This document shows positions 1 to 8,065 of a DNA stretch of 28,212 nucleotides, in pieces (position 1 is the stretch's first letter; each line of letters begins with the position of its first letter). Location of the stretch: contig DAOMNN010000043.1 in assembly GCA_035443825.1 (NCBI GenBank), forward strand, positions 1-28,212. The letters are read 5' to 3'. This stretch comes from DAOMNN01 sp035443825 (GTDB lineage: Bacteria > Pseudomonadota > Gammaproteobacteria > Burkholderiales > Rhodocyclaceae). The notes under the pieces are model-generated. The model had not been told where the DNA came from, did no database searches, and saw nothing but the letters and a program-made list of their open reading frames with translations. The translations under genes were made by a program, and so were the position numbers.

Positions 1-206
1 ACTCGCTGCTCAGGGTCCTGGAGTTCCTGCGCACGCACGGTGCCGATTCGGTTCACGCGGCAGTCCTGGTGGACCGCTGCATCGCCCGCTTGCCGGTGGT
101 CGCCGACATCGTCGGCGCCAGATTGCAGATCTCGCACCCGGACGTGATCGAGTGCAACGTGCCGCCTTACGAGCAGGATCTGCGCATCGACGTCTGCCGC
201 CTCTGA
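1..206 (+). CDS. C-terminal part of a phosphoribosyltransferase-like protein (5' end outside window)
   Basis: An open frame enters at the window edge (codons in phase with position 3) and ends at a TGA at 204-206, giving 67 visible residues. The segment AAVLVDRCIARLPVVADIVG resembles the C-terminal strand-loop of PRPP-dependent phosphoribosyltransferases, particularly the PyrR-like AVLVDR(G)xRELPxxADxVG pattern. The PRPP-binding loop itself would lie upstream and cannot be seen, so substrate (uracil, purine or other) is undetermined. No second gene follows within 200 bases. The family assignment rests on this single motif and is an inference; the reading frame itself looks sound. Confidence 0.5.
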   Translation, partial: SLLRVLEFLRTHGADSVHAAVLVDRCIARLPVVADIVGARLQISHPDVIECNVPPYEQDLRIDVCRL

Positions 207-413
207 ATCGTCGGGTGCGATTCACGCGCGATTCGGCGGCGCACAACGAATGAAGCCGCGGAGCCGACGGCGAGCGCTGCGTACCCGGACTTTCCCGTCG
301 CACGAGTGCCCCGCTCGAATTCCTGAAGATTGCCGATGATGCGTCATTTGCCCGCCTGCGCGCGCTGGGCGGATGGTATCGTAGCGCGCCATATTTCATT
401 CCATGGGGTCAGC

Positions 414-2582
414 ATGAGCAAACCGGTCCTCTACGCAGCCGCCGCCGTGGTCGTTGTAGGTACGTTCCTGGGTACGAGCCGTTACGTTGGCGGGGCGGTC
501 GAGGAGGAGGTGGCGCGCTTCGAGGCGTCGCTTGCAGGACTGGACCATGTGCAGGTGTATCGATTCAGCTACGAGCGCCGCTTCTTCGACGGGGAACTGC
601 ACTACGACGTGACCGTGATACCGCTTCCCGATGAACCGCTTCATGCCTTGCTGCGCGAGACCCTCGGAGAGGGCGTCGATTCCGGGATGCGCCTGACAGG
701 ATCGGTTGCGGTACGGCATGGCCCCTGGCTCGGGGGCTCGGCAGGATTCGGTCTGGCGCGCATGGACGGCGGATTGCCGCTGCCCGAGATGCTGCGCCCA
801 CTGTTGCCGAATTACCCTGGGCAGCGGCCCCTGGTCGAGACCGAGGCGGTCGTCGGTTTCTCGCGCACCGTGGCGGCGCATTTCAAGGGCATCGATTATC
901 GCGGCAAGGTAGTCGCCGAGGACGGAGGCACAGCCGGCACCTTGGTGTTTGCCGGCCTGGAGGGGTGGTCGCGGTTCGATTCGGGTATCGACTGGCTCCG
1001 CTTCGAGGCACGGCTGGGTGAGTTGTCGATCGAGATTGCCGGACCGGACCCAGTGCACAGCGCTGTGCGGGACGTGTTCGCCCACGCCGACGTCAAGCGA
1101 GGCACCTTCTGGACCGGGCGGGTTGAAGGTGGTCTGGGTGGCTGGACGCTCGGCTCGAACGAAGTCGACATGCGTGTGGACGGGGTGCGTGCGAAATCCG
1201 AACTCCTTCCGCGTCGCGTCCAGGGAGGTGCCGAGCAGCTGACCGCCCGCATCGATGGGGGCCTGGACGGCCTCCAACTCGAGGTGCGCGGTGCCGAACC
1301 CGCGACGTTGCGTTTCGGTGCCATGAAGATGGACGGCGACATCGTGCAGGCGTGGCCGTCACTGTGGCTCGGCAAGGTCGATACGCGAATCGAAGGGGCG
1401 CGGGTTGCCGGAAGGAACAGTTCGGTCGAGTTCGGTGCCGTCACGATAAGCTCGGATACGCGCGCACGTGACGGTGCAGTCGACCAGCAGATCGGCGTCG
1501 ATCTTCGGAGACTGAGCATCAATTCGATCCCTCTCGGCGGCGGGCGTCTCGATCTGTCCGTGAAGGGAGTCGATGGCGAGGCTCTGGACAGCCTCGTCGG
1601 CGCGATCGAGCGCAGCGGCAACGATCCCGAGATATTCTCGCGCCCGGAGTTCCTGGCGCTCGTGCAGGCGGCGATGCCGCGCCTGCTCGCGCGGCCGCTT
1701 TCTTTCGGCATCGACAGCCTGCGACTGGACGTGCTGCAGGAGGGTGACGTGAGGGCGAATTTCGGCCTCACGTTCGCCGGGGAGCCCGCCCTCGATCTTG
1801 GGGACGCCGAAGTCATGCTGGAACGACTGGGAGCCGAAGTGGGGTTCGCGGTGCGCAGCGAGGCGCTGAAGGAACTGGTGCGCATTGGCATGGAAACCGC
1901 GCTGGCGAAGTCGCTGCCGGCTGGTGCGCCGGCGCCCGACCCCGAGTTCGTTGCGCGTGAGACGGAGCAGCGCTTCTCGGACCTGATGCTGGCCGCAGCG
2001 CAAACGTCTTTCCTGCGGGTAAGTGCCGACGGGATCCGGGCCGAGGCGGTCTATCGGGATCGCGTCTTTACGATCAACGGCGAGCCGGTCGCGGACACCG
2101 ATGCCATGGCGGCGCTGGCAGCGATGGGCGAGTTGTTCGACGGGGGCGACGAGGTCTCGGGCACGCGGGGCGTGGCGATGGGCCAAGGCGCGGAAGGCAT
2201 GTTCGCGACGCTCCGGCTCGAAGCGGGTTTCATGCCTGACCCGTACGAGGTGGCGCTGCTTGCCGGGGGGGCGACCGAACTCGACGGAGAACTCGGCGCA
2301 GAGTGTGTCGGTCACGTCAATGTCGAGCAGCCCGAAGTCGTCTTCGAGTACGTAGCCGACGGCAGTCCGCTGTACTTCTTCGTCGAGTCCGGTGACGACA
2401 CCTCGCTGCTCGTCAGGGGTCCGGACGGCACCTGGTACTGCAGCGACGATGGGCCCGACCGTGGCCTCGATCCGCTGGTGTGGCTACCGGAGCCGCAAGG
2501 CGGCCGCTACGACGTGTGGGTCGGCACCCTTGGCGAGGCGCTGGCCGATGCCACGCTCATGATCTCGGAGGTGGCGCCCTGA
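414..2582 (+). CDS. DUF945 (YdgA-like) envelope protein with extra C-terminal beta domain
   Basis: 722 residues. A single hydrophobic helix (about residues 4-22) follows the start and should anchor the protein in the inner membrane facing the periplasm. The segment after it, with YSYERRFFDGELHYDVTV-like spacing, and the long beta-rich body match the DUF945/YdgA family, whose function is unknown. E. coli YdgA is about 500 residues; here about 118 more residues (605-722) form a separate module beginning GFMPDP and containing C631, C676 and a YDVWVGT ending. That module is typical of a secreted beta-sandwich domain found on other exported proteins. The ATG at 414 was chosen because the hydrophobic anchor begins directly after it; a frame open back to 330 adds only an unlikely N-terminal stretch. 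The ribosome binding site is weak (GGGG). It stands alone, about 140 bases before the DUF3334 gene. Confidence 0.82.
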   Translation: MSKPVLYAAAAVVVVGTFLGTSRYVGGAVEEEVARFEASLAGLDHVQVYRFSYERRFFDGELHYDVTVIPLPDEPLHALLRETLGEGVDSGMRLTGSVAVRHGPWLGGSAGFGLARMDGGLPLPEMLRPLLPNYPGQRPLVETEAVVGFSRTVAAHFKGIDYRGKVVAEDGGTAGTLVFAGLEGWSRFDSGIDWLRFEARLGELSIEIAGPDPVHSAVRDVFAHADVKRGTFWTGRVEGGLGGWTLGSNEVDMRVDGVRAKSELLPRRVQGGAEQLTARIDGGLDGLQLEVRGAEPATLRFGAMKMDGDIVQAWPSLWLGKVDTRIEGARVAGRNSSVEFGAVTISSDTRARDGAVDQQIGVDLRRLSINSIPLGGGRLDLSVKGVDGEALDSLVGAIERSGNDPEIFSRPEFLALVQAAMPRLLARPLSFGIDSLRLDVLQEGDVRANFGLTFAGEPALDLGDAEVMLERLGAEVGFAVRSEALKELVRIGMETALAKSLPAGAPAPDPEFVARETEQRFSDLMLAAAQTSFLRVSADGIRAEAVYRDRVFTINGEPVADTDAMAALAAMGELFDGGDEVSGTRGVAMGQGAEGMFATLRLEAGFMPDPYEVALLAGGATELDGELGAECVGHVNVEQPEVVFEYVADGSPLYFFVESGDDTSLLVRGPDGTWYCSDDGPDRGLDPLVWLPEPQGGRYDVWVGTLGEALADATLMISEVAP

Positions 2583-2673
2583 GGCTCGATCGGTACGGCC
2601 GGCATGCGTACCGGCGTTTCCCTGCCCGATCCGATGCCCCGGCGTGCCACCGTGGTGCCATGTCTGTCCGGAA

Positions 2674-2688
2674 CATGTGATATACATG
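2674..2688. promoter_or_regulatory. Short dyad (CATGT-N5-ACATG) ahead of the DUF3334 gene
   Basis: Perfect 5-base arms separated by 5 bases, about 35 bases upstream of the start at 2724, in an AT-richer patch than its surroundings. It could be an operator in the promoter of the downstream gene. No convincing -35/-10 pair was found, so this is only a candidate. Confidence 0.25.
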
Positions 2689-2723
2689 GTCATACTTATC
2701 CATGCCATGGACACTTAAGACTT

Positions 2724-3404
2724 ATGAGCGCAAATGACGACGCCGTCATATTCGGCACCGAAGACATCCTGAGAAGCCTGTGCAATTCGGTGACCAAGGT
2801 GCTGACCGCGGCGACCCGCAGCGAGATACGCTATTCGGGCATGGTCCAGCGGATCACCAAGACCTGCCTGAAGCCCGACATCGGATGCTTCGTGCTGTTC
2901 GACGGCGGATTTTCCGGTCTCGTGGTGACGAATTTCTCATCCGGCGCCGCGATGGAGCTTTACGAGACGTACATGCTGAACATGGGCATGGCCAGGGACG
3001 AACTGGCCAGCGCGCACACCTCGGATGAAGTGGGCAACGTGCTGGGCGAGCTGATGAACCAGATCGTCGGCGACTTCACCGGCAAGGTGGCGCGCGAACT
3101 CCAGACCCACATCACGCAGAACCAGCCGAAGATGCTGGCGCTTACCAAGCAGGTGATGCTGAGCGTGGATACCAACCTCGACAAGCCGGAAGCACGCCGT
3201 GTGACCTTCTATACGGGGCGCAACAACATCTTCTATCTCGAACTGGCCATCGACCGGACCGAATTCATCAAGCTGAACGATTTCGAGTCTCACGAGACGG
3301 ACCCGGACGCCCTGTTCGCACAGGCCAATGCAGAGGCGGTTGCGGTTCCCCTGCAGGGCGAGTCGAACGAACACGATGACCTGTTGAAGTCCCTCGGCAT
3401 GTAG
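2724..3404 (+). CDS. DUF3334 family protein with CheX-like phosphatase motif
   Basis: 226 residues, soluble, no signal peptide. The sequence from about residue 25 to 185 (TRSEIRYSGMVQRITKTCLK, DIGCFVLFDGGFSGLV, TFYTGRNNIFYLELAID) matches the proteobacterial DUF3334 family. Within it lies LGELMNQIVGDF with E109 and N112, followed by P135: this is E-x2-N-x22-P, the active-site spacing of the CheC/CheX/FliY phosphatases that dephosphorylate CheY. The usual Asp/Ser four residues before the Glu is Asn105 here. A role in dephosphorylating a response regulator receiver is therefore plausible but inferred; no chemotaxis genes are nearby. The ATG at 2724 is preferred over upstream in-frame ATGs because family similarity begins just after it. 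The gene is monocistronic and convergent with the Sel1 gene. Confidence 0.82.
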   Translation: MSANDDAVIFGTEDILRSLCNSVTKVLTAATRSEIRYSGMVQRITKTCLKPDIGCFVLFDGGFSGLVVTNFSSGAAMELYETYMLNMGMARDELASAHTSDEVGNVLGELMNQIVGDFTGKVARELQTHITQNQPKMLALTKQVMLSVDTNLDKPEARRVTFYTGRNNIFYLELAIDRTEFIKLNDFESHETDPDALFAQANAEAVAVPLQGESNEHDDLLKSLGM

Positions 3405-3477
3405 GAGCGGGCGCCGTGGCGTGGATCGCGTCGCGAATCTCCCCTGCGATCATCCCGCCGGTGAACGGTAGCACGCG

Positions 3478-4278
3478 CTATTCGGCTTCGTCGGTGCCGT
3501 CCGGATCGGGTTCGAGCTGTGCCAGGGCGGACAGGTTCTGCGCCGCCCTGACCTGTTCCGGCGTGAGTCGGCGCGCGAGGCTGTCCCGCTCGTATGCCGC
3601 TTCGGAGTTCAGTGCGGCGGCAGAGCGGTTGAGCCACACGTAGGCACGCGTCGGGTCGCGTTCGAAACCGATGCCGTCACGGTACAGGCGACCCAGTTCC
3701 AGCATGCCTTCCGCATCGCCGCTGTGCGCGGCGCGCGTGATCCATTCGCTCGACAATTTGTAGTTCTGCAACGCGCCGACGCCGTTCCTGTAAAGGCGTC
3801 CGAGTTGCACCATGGCTTCCGTGCTGCCATTCTCGGCCGCCTGTTGCAGCCATTGCAGGGCCTCCGCGGTCTTGCGCTTGTCGCTCAGCGCACCGTAGAG
3901 CAGGCTCTTGCCGACCCTGAACTGCGAATCCGCGTCGCCGTCCTCCGCCGCCTTCAGGATTTCGGCGGTCACAGGGGCAGCTTGCACAGGTTGTTCGAGC
4001 TGCGGATCGATGTCGTGGGTGGGCTCGCGGTCATCGAGCCCAAAGAAGATCGTGACACCGACCAGGACTGTCGCAAGCAGGCTGGCGGTGCCTGCAAATC
4101 TCCACTTGCGAGGTTCGGTCAGTACATGTGCCGCGACGAAAAAACGATGGGCGCACTTCGTGCAGCGATACGGCTGCATGCCCGCGTGCTCGAACTTCTC
4201 GTCGTGTGAGCGCCACCTCGATTCGCGAAAATGCCTGCTCTCGCACTTCGGGCAGCTGATCGGTTCAGGCACGGACAT
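3478..4278 (-). CDS. Zinc-ribbon, single-pass membrane protein with Sel1 repeats
   Basis: 266 residues. The N-terminus carries two CxxC knuckles (C9/C12 and C39/C42) typical of a small zinc ribbon. One transmembrane helix follows (about 61-80), then Sel1-like (TPR-related) repeats from about residue 108 to 230, recognisable by ALQWLQQAAENGSTEAMVQL, GRLYRNGVG and GRLYRDGIGFERD. The repeat region should be periplasmic and serve protein-protein binding, with the zinc ribbon in the cytoplasm. This combination suggests an assembly or sensing scaffold, but no partner is evident. The gene is convergent with the DUF3334 gene (73 bases apart) and has no co-directional neighbour. Confidence 0.8.
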   Translation of the reverse strand: MSVPEPISCPKCESRHFRESRWRSHDEKFEHAGMQPYRCTKCAHRFFVAAHVLTEPRKWRFAGTASLLATVLVGVTIFFGLDDREPTHDIDPQLEQPVQAAPVTAEILKAAEDGDADSQFRVGKSLLYGALSDKRKTAEALQWLQQAAENGSTEAMVQLGRLYRNGVGALQNYKLSSEWITRAAHSGDAEGMLELGRLYRDGIGFERDPTRAYVWLNRSAAALNSEAAYERDSLARRLTPEQVRAAQNLSALAQLEPDPDGTDEAE

Positions 4279-4694
4279 CGTCAGGCGTGGCTCAAAGCCC
4301 CGGGTTGATTCTTTATACCTAGTCTAGCCGCGATTCCGGCGTTCAAGGAAGCAAATTCTCGCTTGCGACCACGACGTCCTCCCAGAATCATGCCGGATCC
4401 GGCTTTGGGCGGTTCGAATTGCACCCCGATCAGCGCATACGTCGAACCGTGGCGACGCTACCCCGATCGGTGTGTTCTCTACCCGAGGGGCAACACATTG
4501 CGGATTGATTCATCTGCTCAGCATTTCAAGGGGCCAATGCCGGATCCAGGCTGATGCAGCCGGTGAAGTCGTGCATCGTATCAGGTGGCACGAAGGCGGG
4601 GCGGAGTGGGTCCTGCCGGGAGCACCCTCACTGATCGGGAGCGCAACGTGGGCTGCGCATGTCGTTGACGAATCACCATCGAGCCGAGCAGTAA
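4279..4694. other. 416-base stretch without a convincing gene
   Basis: Lies between the 5' end of the Sel1 gene and the 3' end of cueR, both on the minus strand. It should hold the Sel1 promoter; a TATAAA-like stretch sits around 4308-4316 on the minus strand but no matching -35 was found. The 11-mer ATGCCGGATCC occurs twice (4390 and 4537). Short open frames here lack ribosome binding sites and recognisable families. No U-tract terminator for the copA-cueR operon was found. Confidence 0.5.
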
Positions 4695-5144
4695 TCATCG
4701 TCGCCCGAACCGGCGCTTGGGAACGTCCGTTGCGCGCGCTGCGGTTTCGCCGGCCGGCGCATTGAGGTCGGCAAGAATCGGGCACTCGGGACGCTCGTCG
4801 CCGTGGCAGTGCGAAGCGAGCGTCTGCAATGAGTCCACCATGCCCTGTAATTCCCCGATCTTTCGTTCGAGTGCAGACACATGCTTCATTGCGATGCGTT
4901 TGACATCGGCGCTCGCTCGATGCTTGTCCTGCCAGAGCGCGAGCAGGTCGGTGATGTCTTCGATCGCGAATCCGAGGTCGCGTGCGCGGCGAACGAAGCG
5001 CAGGACGTGCACGTCCTCGTCCGTGTAGCAACGGTAATCCGATCCGGTGCGCCGCGCAGGCGGGATCAGCCCGATCGATTCGTAGTAGCGGATCATCTTC
5101 GCCGATACGCCGGAGGCGGCCGCGGCCTTGCCGATGTTCATCAT
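4695..5144 (-). CDS. cueR: CueR, MerR-family Cu(I)-responsive regulator
   Basis: 149 residues. The N-terminal winged helix (residues 2-70, NIGKAAAASGVSAKMIRYYE) is MerR-type, followed by the dimerisation helix (about 78-110). The metal loop has C113 and C121 in SHCHGDERPECPIL, the two-Cys spacing of CueR (C112/C120 in E. coli). Ser78 occupies the position that is Cys in Hg-binding MerR proteins, which favours a monovalent coinage-metal sensor. Two ATGs in tandem open the gene; AAGGA lies about 7 bases upstream. It is the second gene of the copA-cueR operon, 20 bases after the copA stop, so the sensor is co-transcribed with its target from the CueR promoter at 7727-7757. E. coli, by contrast, has cueR divergent from copA. 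Confidence 0.95.
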   Translation of the reverse strand: MMNIGKAAAASGVSAKMIRYYESIGLIPPARRTGSDYRCYTDEDVHVLRFVRRARDLGFAIEDITDLLALWQDKHRASADVKRIAMKHVSALERKIGELQGMVDSLQTLASHCHGDERPECPILADLNAPAGETAARATDVPKRRFGRR

Positions 5145-5164
5145 GTCCGTGTCCTTGCTGAAGT

Positions 5165-7693
5165 TCAGGCCTCGGCGGCGCGTCCGGCCGCGGGCGTCAT
5201 GTCTGGGGCCGGGCCGGACAGCCCGGTGTGCGGCGCCTCGAAGCGGCGCAGGCGCAGCGCGTTGGTGAGGACGAATACGCTCGACAGTGACATCGCCGCT
5301 GCCGCGAAGACCGGCGACAGCAGCAGGCCGGCGCTCGCGTAGAACACACCGGCAGCAAGCGGGATCAGGGCGGTGTTGTAGGCGAAGGCCCAGAACAGGT
5401 TCTGCTTGATGTTGCGCATCGTTGCGCGTGAGAGGGCGATCGCCCGAGGTACGCCGGCAAGATCGCCGGACATGAGTACCACATCGGCGCTCTCGATCGC
5501 GACGTCGGTGCCGGTACCGATCGCGATGCCGACATCCGCCTCGGCGAGTGCCGGCGCATCGTTGATGCCATCGCCGACGAAGGCCACGCGGCGGCCGTCG
5601 CGGCGCAGACTCTTCAATGCGTCGACCTTGCCATCGGGCAGCACTTCGGCAACGACTTCGTCGATGCCTGCCTGCCTCGCGATCGCGCCCGCAGTGCGGG
5701 CATTGTCGCCGGTGATCATCGCAACCCGCAGGCCCATCGCATGCATTGCCGCGACCGCCTGCACCGAGGTGGGTTTGAGCGGATCGGCCACTGCGATGAT
5801 TGCCGCGAGCCGCCCGTCGATCGCTGCGTACAGCGGACTCTTGCCCTCGTCACCGAGGCGTGCCGACTGATCGGCGAACACACCCACATTAAGGCCGAGG
5901 CTGCGCATCAGGCGGTCGGCCCCGACCTCGATCCGACGGCCCGAAACGCTCGCCCGTACACCGTGTCCGGCTGTCGCCTCGAAGTCCTTCGCATCGCTCA
6001 GGGTCAGGCCGGTGGACTGAGCGGCAGAGACGATGGCCTCAGCGATCGGGTGCTCCGAGTGCTGCTCGACGGCGGCGATCAGCGCCAGCACTTCGTCACG
6101 CTCAAAGTCGTCCGTCGTCACGAGATCGGTGAGTTCTGGGCGGCCGACGGTGAGCGTGCCGGTCTTGTCCAGCGCCACCACCTCTGCATCGCGCAGCATC
6201 TGAAGCGCGTCCCCCTTGCGGAACAGCACACCCATCCCCGCGGCGCGTCCGGTTGCGACCATGATCGAGGTTGGCGTGGCCAGGCCCATCGCGCACGGAC
6301 ATGCGACGATGAGTACCGCGACCGCATTGACCAGGGCGAACGTCAGCGCCGGCTCCGGGCCGAAGAGGAGCCATACCAGGAAGGTCAGCAGCGCCACGCC
6401 CATGACGACCGGCACGAACACCATCGTGACCTTGTCGACCAGGGCCTGGATCGGCAGCTTGTCTCCCTGCGCGGTTTCGACCATTCGGATGATTTGCGCG
6501 AGCACGGTATCCGCCCCGACCTTGGTCGTGCGGAAGCTGAAGGCACCCCGCGTGTTGATCGTGCCGCCGACCACCGCCGCGCCGGCCAACTTTTCGACCG
6601 GGATCGGCTCGCCGGTGATCATCGACTCGTCGACGAAGGACGATCCCGCGACGACTTCGCCGTCCACCGCGATCTTCTCGCCCGGCCGCACCTGGATCAC
6701 GTCGCCGACCACCACCTCCTCGATCGCGATTTCGTGTACCTCGCCGTCGCGCAGCACCCGTGCGGTGCGCGGCTGGATACGCATCAGGCGCTGGATTGCC
6801 TCGCTGGTGCGTCCGCGCGCGCGCGCCTCGAGCAGCCGCCCCACCAGGATCAGCGTGACGATCACCGCAGCCGCCTCGAAGTACACGTTCACCGTGCCTT
6901 CGGGCAACAGACCCGGAGCAAGAAGTGCTACCAGTGAATAAGACCAGGCGGCCCCGGTGCCGAGTGCGACCAGCGCATTCATGTCGGGTGCGCCGCGCAG
7001 CAGCGCCGGGATGCCTTTCCTGAAAAAGCGCAGGCCCGGTCCGAACAGCACCAGCGTGGTCAGCACGAACTGCAGCCACCAGCTCTCGCGATGGCCGATG
7101 GTCTCCATGACCCAGTCGTGCATGCCGGGGATGATGTGCGAACCCATCTCGAGCACGAACACCGGGAGCGTCAACGCCGCGGCGATCCACACTGCATGGC
7201 GCAGGTTGCGCTCCTCGGCCTGCGCGGTGGCGGCGCGGGCCGATTCGGTGACATCGCCGGCAGAGCGTGCACCGAATCCGGCCTTCTTCACCGCCTCGAC
7301 CAGCGCGGCTAGCGGCACTGCGCCGGATGTCTCGACGTGCGCGCGTCGGGCGGCGAGGTTCACGCTCGCGTCGAGCACGCCCGGTATGCGCTTCAGCACC
7401 TTTTCGACCCGCCCGACGCAGGCCGCGCAGCTCATGCCCTCGATGTCGAGCGTTACGTCGTCGCGCACGATCTCGTAGCCGGCCTTCTTCACCGCGTCAC
7501 CAAGCTGCGCAAAGCTGACTTCGGGGGTGACCTTTACGGTCGCCGACTCGGTGGCGAGGTTGACACTGGCCGAGCGGACACCTTCGACCTTCATCAATGC
7601 CTTCTCGACGTGGGCCACGCAGGAGGCGCACGTCATGCCGCCGATCCTGATGCTTCGTATTTCTTCCCGGGTTTCCAGGGTCTGGTTCATCAT
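5165..7693 (-). CDS. copA: CopA, Cu(I)-exporting P1B-1 ATPase with two canonical HMA domains
   Basis: 842 residues. Two N-terminal HMA metal-binding domains carry GMTCASC (C22, C25) and GMSCAAC (C89, C92). Eight membrane helices are expected. The actuator has TGEP (from 360), the ion-path motif is CPC (C465, C467), the phosphorylation site is DKTGT (D509), and the hinge is GDGIND. Near the end, the sequence NLFWAFAYNTALIP fits N-x6-YN-x4-P and MSLSS fits M-x2-SS, the Cu(I)-specific (P1B-1) signatures. It pumps cytoplasmic Cu(I) to the periplasm. The gene opens with two ATGs, with GGAG just upstream, about 27 bases after the predicted transcription start. cueR follows 20 bases downstream. This copy is the conventional partner to the unusual ATPase at 12650-15268. 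Confidence 0.96.
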   Translation of the reverse strand: MMNQTLETREEIRSIRIGGMTCASCVAHVEKALMKVEGVRSASVNLATESATVKVTPEVSFAQLGDAVKKAGYEIVRDDVTLDIEGMSCAACVGRVEKVLKRIPGVLDASVNLAARRAHVETSGAVPLAALVEAVKKAGFGARSAGDVTESARAATAQAEERNLRHAVWIAAALTLPVFVLEMGSHIIPGMHDWVMETIGHRESWWLQFVLTTLVLFGPGLRFFRKGIPALLRGAPDMNALVALGTGAAWSYSLVALLAPGLLPEGTVNVYFEAAAVIVTLILVGRLLEARARGRTSEAIQRLMRIQPRTARVLRDGEVHEIAIEEVVVGDVIQVRPGEKIAVDGEVVAGSSFVDESMITGEPIPVEKLAGAAVVGGTINTRGAFSFRTTKVGADTVLAQIIRMVETAQGDKLPIQALVDKVTMVFVPVVMGVALLTFLVWLLFGPEPALTFALVNAVAVLIVACPCAMGLATPTSIMVATGRAAGMGVLFRKGDALQMLRDAEVVALDKTGTLTVGRPELTDLVTTDDFERDEVLALIAAVEQHSEHPIAEAIVSAAQSTGLTLSDAKDFEATAGHGVRASVSGRRIEVGADRLMRSLGLNVGVFADQSARLGDEGKSPLYAAIDGRLAAIIAVADPLKPTSVQAVAAMHAMGLRVAMITGDNARTAGAIARQAGIDEVVAEVLPDGKVDALKSLRRDGRRVAFVGDGINDAPALAEADVGIAIGTGTDVAIESADVVLMSGDLAGVPRAIALSRATMRNIKQNLFWAFAYNTALIPLAAGVFYASAGLLLSPVFAAAAMSLSSVFVLTNALRLRRFEAPHTGLSGPAPDMTPAAGRAAEA

Positions 7694-7726
7694 CGTGCTC
7701 CGGATCGTAAGACTTTCACGATCACC

Positions 7727-7757
7727 ACTTTAAACCTTGACAGGATGGGAAGGTCAA
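7727..7757 (-). promoter_or_regulatory. CueR-type promoter/operator of copA-cueR
   Basis: On the minus strand a -35 TTGACC (7752-7757) and a -10 TAAAGT (7727-7732) are separated by 19 bases. This over-long spacer is the hallmark of MerR-family promoters. The spacer carries the dyad arms ACCTT and AAGGT, closely resembling the E. coli copA CueR box. Activation would be by CueR-Cu(I) distorting the DNA to realign the two elements. The spacing to the copA ATG leaves a leader of roughly 27 bases. Confidence 0.93.
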
Positions 7758-7936
7758 CAGCCTGAGCTTGTCCTCTTTCCTCCGGCCGGCAGAACCACGC
7801 CTTCGAGCACCTGGATCGCGACGAACACGGCGCGCTTAAGCGGCCCGGCCGCCCGTTCCGAATCGGCGACATGCAGTGTCCCTCCGGGCCGCACTACGCG
7901 CAGGATTTCCGTGGCCGTGCGCCGGCGCGCCTGCCA
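7754..7936 (-). pseudogene. Remnant of a class I SAM-dependent methyltransferase (C-terminal fragment)
   Basis: Read on the minus strand, about 60 codons ending in a TGA at 7754-7756 contain EILRVVRPGGTLHVADSERA followed by GPLKRAVFVAIQVLEG. This is the post-strand-4 region of type-11 methyltransferases (usual form RVLRPGGxLHVADWGxxxxPLMRxxFLxVQLLDG). The SAM-binding GxGxG motif and the rest of the domain are absent, no start is evident, and the fragment ends inside the copA promoter. The same frame stays open further upstream only as the antisense of the cardiolipin synthase gene. It looks like a decayed gene end left between copA and the synthase; fortuitous similarity is possible. Confidence 0.42.
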
Positions 7937-8065
7937 CAGTGGGATGCCCGCTTCGACTTCGACCCTGATCGTGCATAATGCTCTGGCCGCATCTGTCGTC
8001 GGTGCATCAACGAACACGATTTGCCGACAGTTGCGCCGTTCCCCGAAGTTGCGTGGAGCCTCGCG

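Noticed and set aside
4411..4422. GGTTCGAATTGC resembling a tRNA T-loop
   Set aside because: The flanking bases do not pair into a T-stem and no acceptor, D or anticodon arms can be built around it.
5741..6937. A 398-codon plus-strand open frame opposite copA
   Set aside because: It mirrors copA in a GC-rich genome; composition is His/Arg/Asp-rich as is typical of antisense frames and no domain is visible.
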